Shown: in pieces, positions 35,473 through 58,283 of the stretch
How the letters are laid out: each line of letters opens with the position of its first letter
Numbering within the stretch: the stretch's first letter is position 1
DNA from: Glossina fuscipes
Taxonomy: Eukaryota > Arthropoda > Insecta > Diptera > Glossinidae
Reading direction: 5' to 3'
DNA: 64,000 nucleotides
NCBI RefSeq assembly: GCF_014805625.2
Contig: NW_023998415.1
Coordinates: forward strand, 47,250,099 to 47,314,098
Notes under the pieces: model-generated
Database searches by the model: none
What the model saw: the letters and a program-made list of their open reading frames with translations, nothing else
What the model was told of the DNA's origin: nothing
Translations under genes and position numbers: made by a program

Positions 35473-37424
35473 ATGTCTCGGCAAGCTTCTAGATTAGATC
35501 CAAAGAAAGTGGTAAGTTGAAAAAAAGAGAAATATAGGTGCAAATGAGATAAGTGTGTTTTGGTAGAGTTGCGTAGAGTGGCCACCCTCGCTCAAAAATG
35601 GCTTCATTCGATTTTACAGTAAGGCATGTTAAAACTGTAAACTTCGTAGAAGCATAAGAAAATGGAGAATGCAACTACTGGAGATACAAGTAACGAGCAA
35701 CAACAGGTAACGGAAGCGGGTATATCCACTAATGCAACGGTAGGAACAAATCAAATACAAGTTATACCAATTCCTGTAATGGCCGCAGGGGGAGGAGCTC
35801 AAATTATAATTGGACAACAGCCGCAGCAAATGGCTGGTCTGCAACCGCAACTTATACCTCTTCAGACCAATCAAATAATGCTACAGCAACCGCATCAAAC
35901 GTCACAGCCTATGCAACTCATGCAATTGCCCGATGGGCAGGCATTATTTTTTCAATCTCCTGCTGTGACGAGTGAAACACCGCCTCCAAACAGTACACAG
36001 CCAACCATACAGCCACAGTTTATAAGCATTAACGGACAACTTATGCAAATAGCGACTGCAGTTTCTACTCAACAACAAGGTCCTAGTAGTACAGCCACAG
36101 CCTTGGGTCAGCAAATTATTATGATGCCTCAGGCAGCAGCCACAGTTGCAACGGCCTCAACTCCAGTGGCCGTGCCTAATTCTACAGCAAGTGCAGTTGC
36201 TTCATCAACTACTACCAACCAACCTTCATCTACAACTGTTTCTACGGCTTCAATTTCTGGGGCGGAATCGAGTTGCCCAACTAATTCTGATGACGCGGTC
36301 GGGCAAAATGAGCCAGAAGAGGAACCACTCTATGTGAATGCGAAGCAATATAAACGCATTCTTATACGACGTCAAGCCAGAGCTAAATTAGAATCACGTA
36401 TTCCTAAAGAGCGTTCAAAGTACTTACACGAATCTCGCCATCGTCACGCTATGAATCGAATTCGTGGCGAGGGTGGCCGCTTTCATTCAGCTCAAGAAAA
36501 AGGCGAACAACAGCATGGGGCGGGATCAGAACAACAACAATCTTTACAACAGTCACGTGCTAGTACACCCCGTGCTCCACCCAGGGTTATAGCTCCCCAC
36601 CAAACTGCACCGAATATTACCATAACGGCTATTAAATAGCCAGCCCAATTTCTCATATCAAATTCCCGCCTCTACATTTAGCTGTATGTAGAATTACGAA
36701 AGTTATACCGCATGTGTGATGCGTGCTTAACGTTAAAAATTGTAGCTAAAAATAGAATAAAACTTAGGACTCTATACGAAATGAAAAACACTGGCATCCA
36801 TACCAAACAAAACCTCTTCTCTTCATTCATACAATCGTAGAATTCGGAATTCCTAACTCTAACTTATGGAGCTCTAGTAACACAAATGCTGCGCGATTTG
36901 GAGAACGTCGAGGACGTGAATAAGCAGCTGGAGCGTATCGGCTACAATATGGGTATGCGGCTTATTGAAGATTTCTTGGCACGCACTTCAGCGCCACGTT
37001 GCATGGAAATGCGTGAAACCGCGGATCGTATACAACAAGCGTTTCGCATTTATCTTAATATACAACCGTCAATAACTAATTGGTCGACAGCATCTGATGA
37101 GTTTTCATTGCAATTTGAAACTAATCCGTTGACAGAGTTTGTTGAGCTACCACCAGATTTAAATAATTTACGCTACTGTGCGATTATTACTGGCTGCATA
37201 CGAGGCGCTCTTGAAATGGTTCAGCTCGATGTGCAGTGTTGGTTTGTTCAGGTATAGTTATCAACATTTTCAACATTTACCTGAGATATTTACTTGACAG
37301 CATTTTCCTTTTTTGCTTTATTTATTCCTTTCATTAGGATCAACTAAAAGGCGATAATGTTACCGAAGTACGAGTTAAATTTATAAGACGCCTTGAAGAT
37401 GCCATACCGGCCGGGGAAGATTAA
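35473..37424 (+). CDS. TRAPPC3: TRAPPC3/Bet3, core TRAPP subunit (host gene of nested NF-YA)
   Basis: Three exons (35473-35511, 36841-37251, 37338-37424) encode 178 residues (human 180). Bet3 is the palmitoylated core subunit of the TRAPP complexes, Rab1/Rab11 exchange factors in ER-Golgi and Golgi traffic. Exon 1 gives [13 protein letters not shown]. Exon 2 continues [17 protein letters not shown], then [39 protein letters not shown] and [17 protein letters not shown]. Exon 3 ends [18 protein letters not shown]. The Cys in ARTSAPRC lies where the acylated Cys of the family is found. Exon 2 alone would start at an internal Met, so the small exon 1 is needed. The 1329-base first intron contains the complete NF-YA gene on the same strand. 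Confidence 0.93.
35662..36639 (+). CDS. NFYA: NF-YA (CCAAT-binding HAP2 subunit), nested in TRAPPC3 intron 1
   Basis: An intronless frame of 325 residues. NF-YA joins the histone-fold pair NF-YB/NF-YC and inserts into the minor groove at CCAAT boxes. Residues 1-205 are rich in Gln, Thr and Ala, a typical activation region. The conserved core starts [19 protein letters not shown] (about 219-238), which binds NF-YB/C, and goes on RAKLE...[21 protein letters not shown], the DNA-binding part. The tail is Gln/Ser/Pro-rich. A plausible splice acceptor (TTCGATTTTACAG, ending at 35619) lies 42 bases before the ATG. The TRAPPC3 first exon could therefore also splice to an NF-YA message. Confidence 0.95.
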   Translation: MENATTGDTSNEQQQVTEAGISTNATVGTNQIQVIPIPVMAAGGGAQIIIGQQPQQMAGLQPQLIPLQTNQIMLQQPHQTSQPMQLMQLPDGQALFFQSPAVTSETPPPNSTQPTIQPQFISINGQLMQIATAVSTQQQGPSSTATALGQQIIMMPQAAATVATASTPVAVPNSTASAVASSTTTNQPSSTTVSTASISGAESSCPTNSDDAVGQNEPEEEPLYVNAKQYKRILIRRQARAKLESRIPKERSKYLHESRHRHAMNRIRGEGGRFHSAQEKGEQQHGAGSEQQQSLQQSRASTPRAPPRVIAPHQTAPNITITAIK

Positions 37425-37436
37425 AATCGATCTATC

Positions 37437-37483
<47 letters not shown>

Positions 37484-37913
37484 TCATATATAAATTTATA
37501 GATCTTGGTAAAAGGCATTTAAAAGAAATCCATTCGTAGCCTAATTAATGGGAAATTCATTTACGTTCGCATTACTTTGTATAATGTATAGCTTCATTCT
37601 AGAGTATTCCGTTTATTATATTCTGTAAATGTTCACGGAGTAAAGGCTTACTTACCTATGATAACAAAAAAAATAAAAAAAATCGAAAAGAAAAAACTTG
37701 TACTTTTTCCATGAAGTAGTGTAGATTTTATTGAAATGTTTTTATATGGAAAAGCATAAGAAAAAGCAACGAAACAAACAAATTTACTTAGTATACACAT
37801 CTTTGGTTTATATAAGTTTGTCAATAAACAACGAGAACGAAAGTAGGGCGTAGAGAAAGAAAACATTGCCATACATATAACAGTTATCACATGGAGCATC
37901 TTAATCTTGATAG
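37425..37913. other. Convergent 3' interval TRAPPC3 / MTF-1 with (TA)n
   Basis: A (TA)n microsatellite covers about 37432-37490. The rest is AT-rich 3' UTR-like sequence of the two convergent genes. Confidence 0.6.
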
Positions 37914-48941
<11,028 letters not shown>

Positions 48942-50520
48942 AATCACTTTCTTGATACAATGTTCCGAAACTTTAATAAAACAATTTATGTATATTCTCC
49001 TAATATTTAACCATGAGCACTATACCATCTATATTTTTTAGTAGAGGATGTTTTTCTTAGTACACTGATTAGCGTAACAAAAATGATGGTTTTGAATAAT
49101 ATTCTTTATCAAATACAGAATAAAGATAAAGCTGCCAGAAATATTAATCTTCCCCATTTAATAGAGATGCCAGCAAACGCAATTCCTAAAAATAAATGAG
49201 GAAATCTTCAATAAATTATTATGCTAGAACTCTTTGCTCAGTTATTAAGCTTTGAAATTCAAATTGAAGACATTAAAAGCAATCTGCATGCATACGTAAA
49301 ATTTTCAAGCATGTTAAGCTTGAGGATTAGTTCGGCTTCGCTCACTTTACTACGATTGTTACTTGGAGTACCGTTGGTGACGCAACTAATAAATGATAGA
49401 TATATAATAATTCACGAGACCCGGAAACTATAATTTGTGCTGACCGCTATATCACCATAAGATACAAAGACAATGAGACCGCGATAAATTTAATTTATAT
49501 ATATTTATGTTTAAGTCGTTAGCAATCTCACCCAGCAATTTTTACTTTATCCATTATCCGTTCATGGCGGTTGTTCCGCGGCCATTTTCGCTTACAATAT
49601 GAAATGTTTCTAAACAATTTTTTCGTTGGCCCAAAATAGACAAAAAAAGTCACTGCTTCATGATGTTTGTTTTTCATATTTTTAATTGGCAACTTTGAAA
49701 ACTATACTTTGTGCCGTCCGCATACGTAGGCCGTATGGGGTGTATCTATCTGTTACTACCATAGTTTCTGTGAGAAATGGAATGACCGGTTCAGTTGAAA
49801 TCACGAATTGCCGCTGATCATTCATTTTCATTTTATAAACCTTTCTTTTGATGTTAGTAAGTAAAGAAACTAACCAACAATAGTGAGAAAGAGATTTCTA
49901 AAAAGAAAGAGTGTCCGAAGTTTGCTCGTAGATTATGAGGTTGGGTTTCGTTAGAATCGCGAAAAGAGAAACGAGTCAGTCTGCTTTAAGCCTCTATACA
50001 TGCAACGGTGATTGATTGTGGGAAAGATTGTCAAACTGACCAAAGCAATAACAATAAAATCTCTAAGACAATAAAATAAAGAGAATAAATTTCTCTTTTT
50101 TCTTCAAACTAAAAAGTCCTTGAAAATGATCGTGGCTTTTTAATGGTAATGTAGAGAAGGACATCCAGCATAGAAGAAAAAGACCAGCATTAAGAGAAAA
50201 AATCATTGGAGAGGAAAAAAACATTTTCTTACAGGTTTCTGTAAAACAGCCTGTCTATAAAGTATTGGAAAAACCATAATAGACTGGCAACCCTGTGCGG
50301 TTTGATTTGTCCGCTTTGTACGTGAATGAAATTTTTTTTGTGAATTTTTGTAAAATATTTGGTAATTAAGTACATTTATCTTTTTCAAGCGGATCTATAT
50401 TCCATTAAGTAGTTGTAAACTTGTGTTTGAGTGCGGGAGTGCTATTGCTTCCATTATGTAGGGCGTAACAATAATAAAGATTGCAACATTCATCTCAGCC
50501 ATGAAAATAACGACACAATT
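48942..50520. other. Upstream region of MTF-1
   Basis: AT-rich DNA holding presumably the MTF-1 leader and promoter. I did not find a perfect metal response element core (TGCRCNC) cluster or a TATA/initiator pair in register. The 70-codon frame at 49221-49433 is unsupported. Confidence 0.4.
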
Positions 50521-50576
50521 AGATTTTGTATAACAGCATTCGTTGCAGATGGACGGACTTTATCATTTCCTGTATA

Positions 50577-52031
50577 ATCGACAGAAATATGTATTGTGCA
50601 CAACCTAATTGTAAAACTAAAAATGTTGGTGAACGATATTCGGTGTGCCTGTGTTGTGAGAAATATGCCGTCAAAAATATCCGTACATTCAATGCTATCA
50701 TGGACAAATCTAAAGGTATATCCTAATCTTTTATGGATTGTAAGCAAAAGAACTTAAATCTTCACACATCACCTTTCGGAAAATTATAAAGTGCTTTCGG
50801 TAATTAAACATGCTGTTTGAATTATGTATCGCTTTTGAAGGGTGCCAATGCTTGGAGATGTGCCAGCAGTGCAGTACAACAGTGCAAACAGTAAGCGACG
50901 AATCTGGAAGTTGTTGATGTAACTAATGTCTCCATCAGTTGTGGTTATAAGAAAGCGATTGCTGGTACCTTCATAACAAGTGATATATGCGATTCGTGTC
51001 AGCAAGCGATGGCATCATCAATGTCTAATAATCTCCCTACTGCTTTGACTTTGTATTCTAGTGGGCCTTTGGCTCTTTCGCAGGCGCTCAATCAGACTGA
51101 CTTGGCGAATGATGGGTTGATGTTAACGTCTGCTGTTTGTCACGTCAACCCCTATCTTCCATCAGGTGAAGATTGGAGCGAATACCCTTCGCCGGATATG
51201 TCGAGGGGTGTCGCCAACCGCATAGTTAGCGAAGACAAAGATTCGGCTTGGCCATCGATTATCGGTGGTTTTACTGTTTCAAAGTTTAAGTCTTCATTTA
51301 CAAATAAGAGTCAAACTAACGGCACACAGGTTCAAATCTCTAGTTCGAATCTTACAGTGACCGGTATAGATAGTGCTGTTCCTAACTTGTTGATAGTGGT
51401 TCCCGCTTGGGCATCAGCATTTCAATCTCGTCTGGCTGCTATTACATCTGTTGAGAAGCTTAAGGATTATATTAAGGCTAAATTTCCTGTTTGCGATTTT
51501 AGCAAGATTAACATCTCTAAATTCGTTTTTCTTCAACCAGGGAACATTACCTCATTTAAGAAACTTGTGCCAACTAATTTGTGCCATATAATGGATAAAT
51601 GGTATTGGTTTGAGGGTTGTTTCGTTAGGAACTTTGTCCCTTGTAGACGATCTAGACCTGTAACAAATCTTAATCAACTTGATAGCGTTTCAAAAAGCTA
51701 AGTCACTCTATCTCCCTTCGTTATCGAAGTGTTCACAATCTGACGTTAAAATTATTGACTATGCTTCTTCACTCAGTAACTGTGAATTTCTTGTAATTAT
51801 ATTTATGCTTTAAGCCATGTATTCATAACGTTCAGATTTTTTGTATTCACTATTATATGCACATTCTTGCGTTAGCTGATTTCAACCTTCGCGACGTGAT
51901 GTGTGCTTTCAATGGAAATCTTGGTTATTTTATACCTGTTTTCCATAATGTATGATGAGCTGTTTGAAGGAATATATGACCTTGGGTTGTTTCAATTTAA
52001 TCATCTTACGCTAGAGTTGCTGGTATTTTGA
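50577..52031 (+). mobile_element. Decayed non-LTR retrotransposon, plus strand (ORF1 plus endonuclease fragment)
   Basis: Three pieces lie in the right order for a CR1/jockey-type LINE. 50577-50724 encodes a Cys-rich start (MYCAQPNCKTKN...VCLCCEKY) like the zinc/PHD-like N terminus of some ORF1 proteins, then hits stops. 51009-51701 is open for 230 codons. Its end, ITSFKKLVPTNLCHIMD, KWYWFEGCFVRNFVPCRR, resembles the conserved C terminus of these ORF1 proteins (usually SFK-x-GVP...FWP-x-G...V-x-F). 51876-52031 encodes LADFNLRDV, then after a frameshift DLGLFQFNHLTLELLVF, the end of an AP-type endonuclease (GDFNLP...GLFQ-N...LDLVF). Stops and frameshifts show it is dead. Confidence 0.65.
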
Positions 52032-52769
52032 AAATATCGATACATATAAAATCTTCTTAACGCATTTCACTGTTTCAAGTTAGATCTGTTCTTGTTGTTT
52101 TCTTTACCCTTCTCTTTACTTGTACTTGTATATAAGACATAAGACATAAAAAAAATTTAAGTGACAAACACATAGAAGAATAAGTCGTAAGGAATAAGAC
52201 GTAACACATAAATATTTAATATACATTTGAATCTAAATATAAAAATAAGGTTGATGCATATAAGAAAATAAATAGTTGTATGTAACGATAGAATTGAATA
52301 AAGAAACACTTAAATATATATATACTTACCTGTGAATATAAAATAAAATATAAACAAAAAAATGAAGTGTTATGTAAATGTCAACATAACCACAATATAA
52401 CTCTGAATATTTTCATAAACAAATCTATTTAAAATATACAACATTGGTTCAACCGATAAGAAAGAAATTTCTGAATAACTATGGTAGACAAATGGAAACA
52501 CAATCGAGATAGTAAAGGTCAAACCTGTGGCGTACTATAATTGGTTTAGTCTGAGCTGGCAATAAGATAAGTTTATAATTTTTTGCTTTCTTGTTAGGTA
52601 TTCCTTTTTCTTGTACTATAAATGATACTCATTCTAAAAGGGATGTAACTGAAATCAACAATTCACAAAAAAGGGTTAATTGAATGCTGAAGCACGAAAA
52701 GAGACCGTCACAGGGTGTAGGGGAGTTTTTTAAGTTTGCTTCTGTTCGTTTTGAATAAAAAACGAAATT

Positions 52770-53165
52770 CTGAAACACTATAAAATTAAGAAGGCGTGGT
52801 CAATTTTTTCCATTTTTGTACAGATACTATAGCATCTAAAAAAACTGTCAAAGCGAAAGAGTAATTTTTTTATTTCTATTGAATAACAGAGGTGTCCCCA
52901 GGTTAAGTAGCACTGTAGACGTGTATTGCGACTAATTTGGCCCATTTTCGACACTAATCTGCGTAAAAGAACTTCCGATATTTCTGCCCAATTTGAAGTC
53001 GATAGCTTCATTTTTGCGGCCAGGAGAATGTTTCCAATGAACATTGTACAGGCGGATGGACATCAGATAGACAGACGAGCATGCTTAAATCGATTCAGAA
53101 TTTGATGCTAATCAAGAATATATATACTTTGTGAGGTCTCTGAAGTTTCCTTCTTGGCGTTGCCA
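52770..53165 (-). repeat. Mini-me-like dispersed repeat, minus strand
   Basis: The reverse complement begins CAGAGACCTCACAAAGTATA, then has (TA)n, the core TTCTTGATTAGCATCAAATT, CTGAATCGATTTAAGCATG and TCGTCTGTCTATCTG. The arm includes CTAATTTGGCCCATTTTC in plus orientation, the complement of the block at 43715. A full copy, inverted relative to those at 5375 and 43585. Confidence 0.8.
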
Positions 53166-53339
53166 ACATTTGGACATAACAAATATATACCGTTCCTTTA
53201 GCGATAGTTATAAAAAAAATATTCAAAAATGCTTAAAACCAAAAATCGTAGTTATTTTCCGCTTAAAAGAAGAAGACGAAGTAGGTGAGCTCATCCACAA
53301 CTTCACAGTATGAATAAAAAAGCAGTCTTGAAGATGTGG

Positions 53340-54565
53340 ACTGTCTGTGTTCTGGTAAAATCAGACTCATAGTTCTTTTAGATGTAGCACACGTCAACTT
53401 GTCATAAAGATACTTGGGCTCCTGATCTCCTCATCATATGAATAAAGACAAGATTGCCTACATCTAAGTGCGAAAGTAAATTTAATCCCAGAATTCCCAG
53501 TGAGAGTTAAGATCGTAGTTTCTCTTGTTACACACATATCAGGCACACTTATTGATGGCAAGCCCTAATATGTTTCTTGAGGTATAATCACGATTGCCAT
53601 ACACTTTAACACTATAGGATATGAGAGGGACTATAAGGTATTTAATTCGTTGCAACTTAGTGTTACTAAGTACATAGTAGGGTGACAATTGTAGGTTTCT
53701 TAAATGTTATAATTCCTCACAGTTATATAATTAATGTGATCACAAGCGTTTTCAGAGCGTAGAATTCAGCTTGAATCCTAGATTAAAAATAACACTGACA
53801 AATTCAACATTAATATTCGCCATTATTAGCTTGGATAGGGAAGCAACATCCAATGCACCACGAGATATAGCAATATCTTTAGCGTTAGTTGAATTTAATC
53901 ATAGACTGTTCTCATTAGACCAATATTGCGTAGATCATCCGTTCGATCCGTTATCCGTTATCCGTTTAGGTTTTCAATAAAACCTACCTGGTTACCGAAT
54001 CATTGAGATTATGTTTAATGTTTGTTAAATCGGCCCCATTATTGAGCCTCGAGGTACACCACAGGATATTTCGCGGAGAGTAGACAATGATTGATTAACT
54101 TTCACACACTGGTAACCATTCCGAAGATATGACTTCACTAACTTGCTAGCATACTCGCCAAAATCAAAATATAGATTAAGTTTTTTTTAATAATCAGTAG
54201 CGGTCAAGTGTGTCAAAAGTCTTAGAAAAATCTATAATGATCACAATTGCAACTTCATCGCTCTCATACGCTGGACGAATATCATCGAGGACTTTAATAT
54301 AACAGTATTACAGCTGTGTGAGGATTTATGGGCTGATTCGTCTACACGCAGTAGGTTATACTTTTCTAGATGTACCCTATTTGAGTCACAACAAGCCGTT
54401 CAAAAACTTTGGATAAGTGATCATAGTCATTTTCCAACTATCAGGACAAATGCAAGTCGTAAATTTGCGATTGAACATGTTCGTGATAGACAAGAGTATG
54501 TTTGGCAGTAGTAACTTTAGGAATTTTATACTGACATTGTTATATACAACATTGGACTTGCTGGA
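53340..54565 (-). mobile_element. Decayed non-LTR retrotransposon reverse transcriptase, minus strand
   Basis: Reading the minus strand from 54565 down, I find, across frameshifts, successive RT landmarks of jockey/CR1-type LINEs. These are LLLPNILLSITNMFNRKF with CPDSWKM (about 54430-54540), DHLSKVFERLVVTQIGYI (about 54365-54425), and VAIVIIIDFSKTFDTLDRY (motif A, about 54205-54265). CGVPRGSIMGPI (the GVPQGS-x-LGP motif) is at about 54030-54075. Further down comes NILGLAINKCA. Each part contains stops or shifts. The plus-strand frame at 53771-53980 is a shadow. Confidence 0.8.
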
Positions 54566-57500
54566 CTAGATTGTTTGTTGATAACATCATTCAGTGTGCA
54601 AGTTCTAAATTCGAAATTGTCCTTGGGAATGTCAGAACTGACAGAAAGACGGCCTAACAAGGAAGGAAAAACGAACCAATTTTTCATATTCGGAAAATCC
54701 TTAAAATTAACTGTACATGTATTTATATCCTAGTTTGTGCGCCTTACTGGACTTGGAAACATTATATCGAATCTTTTGATGGTTTCCATATGCATTTCGT
54801 TTATGAATTAAATGCGTATTTAAACCATGAATTTTTTGTCACTGGTTAGATAATTAGACATTATTAGATCTTTAAACAAAGGATGTAACTTAATCATTTT
54901 TCAAATTTCTTTTGAAGTAGAACAACAGGAGAAAGCTTCTCCGCTGCAAGTTCGATGCCCACAGTACACTGTGAAATTTGTTATTTTTGCGACCCCGTGT
55001 GAGTGTGTTCGCTTCTATTGCGAGATTCGGCAGTCGTAAAAAATTAAATTTATAATGCTTGAGTGAAGGTTTTTTGCTTTTAGGTTTTTGGATTGGTGAA
55101 GAAGAGATTCGCGTTTAGATATGATCTCGTTTGATTGTATTCCTTAGAAAAAACAGGATATATTAAAACGAATTCTTATAAAACCAGATGGCTAAAAGTT
55201 TCTTTAAACCACAGATAATTTGCGAGGGAAAGAAAAGGTGTACTATATATGAATATCTTCATGATATAACCATAAAACGTTTTGCCGTGAAACTTAAAAA
55301 CACATGTGCATGCAAGGGAAGTTTATTATTTTTGAAAATCGTATTGTGAAACAGAAAAAATCGTGGTGGTGGTCGTTCCTTCCATGTGCAAAGAAAGAGA
55401 AAAGTGAAAATACTTTCATTTGAAAGTATGGTCTTTGCCTATAAATTGCTTTTGCATTAACTTATTAAATAATTAAATACTATTTTTGGATACAATTATG
55501 AAAACGGCAATGTTAACTATCTACCTATTAAATTCAACTAAACAGAAAAAAAAAAAAATGCTATCATCCAAATTCTAATAAATTTAATATATTAAATCAT
55601 ATTAGTAAATTATGTACACACGCGTATGAACCCATAAAGAGCACTTACTGCATTCTGAGAATAACCACAAACATTTCCTAAGAAATTTATAAAAACAACT
55701 TGTATTTTAAAATATAGTTTAAACTAGATTAAAAACATTTTTACATGTTCGAGTAACAAAAAGTAAAGAAAAAATTAATAAAAGCCATCCATAAAGATCA
55801 GAACAAGTACAAAGATTGTAAAATTAGACAATAGGCAATTATTTATATTATTTATAGACATATTTGATGCATGTATTACATCAAAAAAATTATATGCAAA
55901 CCTTTTGCGGCAACTTTTAAGGGAGAAGGTAACAGTTTCTGCATATACATGCTAGACGTGGCGTTATCATATCGTTAACTGCAAACTATCATCAACTATT
56001 TGACCGTATTTGTTGGTATTTCTTAGTCTTATATCGTATGTTGGTTCACATTTTTATTATTATTCCGTGTACTATTGTAACCTAATTTTTCAACTTTGAA
56101 ATTTATCCTATGATTTAAAAAAAAATTACATAAAATTTAACATTCATTTATATCTATTAACCCAACTTCGGGATCTCTTATAAAAAATCGTGGGCGAAAG
56201 AAGATTGTAGGTAGGGCAGCATATAGCGTAGCCCAAGACAATAGGTCAACTCGCCCGGTAAGTTCTGTGCGTTTAACCGTTTCTATAAGAACTTTTAAGC
56301 GTGCATTTCCCGAATGTAGTCGAACGAGAAGTGTCTGCTGGATTAAAGAGTGAAATCGATCCATTACTGCCGAACTAGCGAGCTTTATAGCACCACGCTC
56401 GTCTATGCGTTGCGACCTCCTACCATTTGACTGAGCGAATCTTTCCAAGAATTAATTCAGACACCCTCATTTTTAATTTGTTTTGCTATTTTGGGGTTCG
56501 AATACTAATAAAAATTTTCTATCGTGACATTCTATGAATTAAACCTTTCGTTACAGTACATAGTAGATTAGCAGTTTTAATTGTTTACATTTCATTCAGA
56601 TCGCCGATATTCCCTACATAAACCTATGTAGAATGCATCGACGCATCCTACGGAAATTGTATACTCGTATTGGCACTGAATGTCAGATTCAAAAGTATAT
56701 TTTTACAAATTTTCCTTAAGGTACGCCTTTTTTTTATTGACCTATTTTGAATAGGCCTAGTTCGCTCAGCCCTTTCAACTTAAAACTTTGTAAGTATAAA
56801 GCAGTTTTGACATAATATTTGATTCTGTGAGAAGCTTTATAAATGTACGCGCTTTCATAATGCAGTTCTGTACAACAAAAGTATATTACTCTATTGAAAT
56901 TATGATTATGATCTCAAAAATATATTATGTTTCTTTGAAAAACCAAGAGCAATAGGACTTGGTTGAAGCATAATCTTCAAAGTGAGAACAGCCCTGTCCA
57001 GAGATGGGGTCTAGTATTACCAGAGTAAATATTAGACGTATTTGCATATTAATTAGTTAAAGATCTACCATCCTTTACTTAAAATAAAAAGTAGAAATAG
57101 TTTAATGCAGATTCTATTAAATAGTATTTTTTACTATTGAATACGATTATTAGGTATTCATGCATGGGATTCCCTAGACGAATGTAGCTAAAGATTATAG
57201 TTCCAAAATGTAACTGTATATAGATTTTGTACAAGTGCCAAGTGTAGCATAATCAAAATTATGCACGCAATGCTTTATATAAAAAACAATTAATATCATT
57301 TTCTTTAGATTGCATACCCGTGTGGAAACCTGTTTTTGTACTCTTGGCAACATTACAAAACTATAAAGGAATAAAGTATAAAAGAGAACATGAAAATCCA
57401 AAATACGAACAAATCAAAAACAACATAAAATCTTATTTTGCTTGTCGTAGCGTAAGTTGAGCTCGCGTACAATATAATATTTTTATAAACACTGAAGAGG

Positions 57501-58283
57501 AATTTTCAGAGTAAATCATTATAGGACGGTTCCAAATTGATAAAACAATTTCACTTTATTTCAAGGTAAGTGTAATTGTTCGTAATTTTGGAAAGCATTT
57601 ACTTCCGTTGGTGGACGGATATGGAAACGGTAGTGTAAGGTTAGAGATTATTAGCCAGTTTGTGGTAGCATGCGCAGCTTATTGTTTACTATAATTTTAC
57701 GCCATTTTATAAATACTATACGAAGTACTATTAGGAGTTGACACATAGATTTATCAAGGGTTTTTTAAAGGAATTTCCGCTTTTCCTTGTTCAGTTCATT
57801 GCCATAGAGTAGAAAATCATTCATGGTTGGATGTTTTAGGTATAAAGAACAGCAGTTTTAATAAATTGCATATATTGGTTACAAGGAATATAAAAAAATG
57901 TTCAAGTCTTATGTTTGTTTGTCCTTCTAAATAATTTGTGAAAATTTTACAATTTTTTGCAAACAATTCAAGGATGAGATTTTTATTAAATTCATATGAA
58001 ATTTCACCATTGAAATGGGGAATGTACAGTCGAAATGTTTGGAAGATGGGTAACCCTGGAGAAATTTTTACATTTACGAACAACAATGGAAAAGCAAAGA
58101 AATGTAAAACTCACCAAAAAAGTGATGCGAGAGAAACCAAAAAAGGCTTGAAGTGTAATGCGTTTGTTTCCTTTTCCTTTAATATTTTTAATTTTTGAAT
58201 AAAAAAAAAAAGTGAAATTCTCATAATTTAATGCAGCGTTAATAGAATTGTTATAAAAAAACTCGACAATTAACGTTAAGAAA
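54566..58283. other. Gene-poor AT-rich region
   Basis: Only one open frame of interest (56137-56364, minus) is seen. The frames around 57817-58529 outside the GABPB exon are AT-rich and lack support. The last hundred bases before 58284 probably include the GABPB-like leader. Confidence 0.45.
56137..56364 (-). CDS. Unassigned open frame, 75 residues from first ATG
   Basis: The minus-strand frame reads MDRFHSLIQQTLLVRLHSG, then KVLIETVKRTELTGRVDLLS and ends RPRFFIRDPEVGLIDINEC. The frame stays open upstream to about 56448 without an ATG. Its base composition is less AT-rich and its amino acid use more protein-like than its surroundings, which is why I list it. I recognise no domain. It could be a terminal exon, an old transposon frame or chance. 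No convincing acceptor or promoter was found. Confidence 0.2.
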   Translation of the reverse strand: MDRFHSLIQQTLLVRLHSGNARLKVLIETVKRTELTGRVDLLSWATLYAALPTIFFRPRFFIRDPEVGLIDINEC

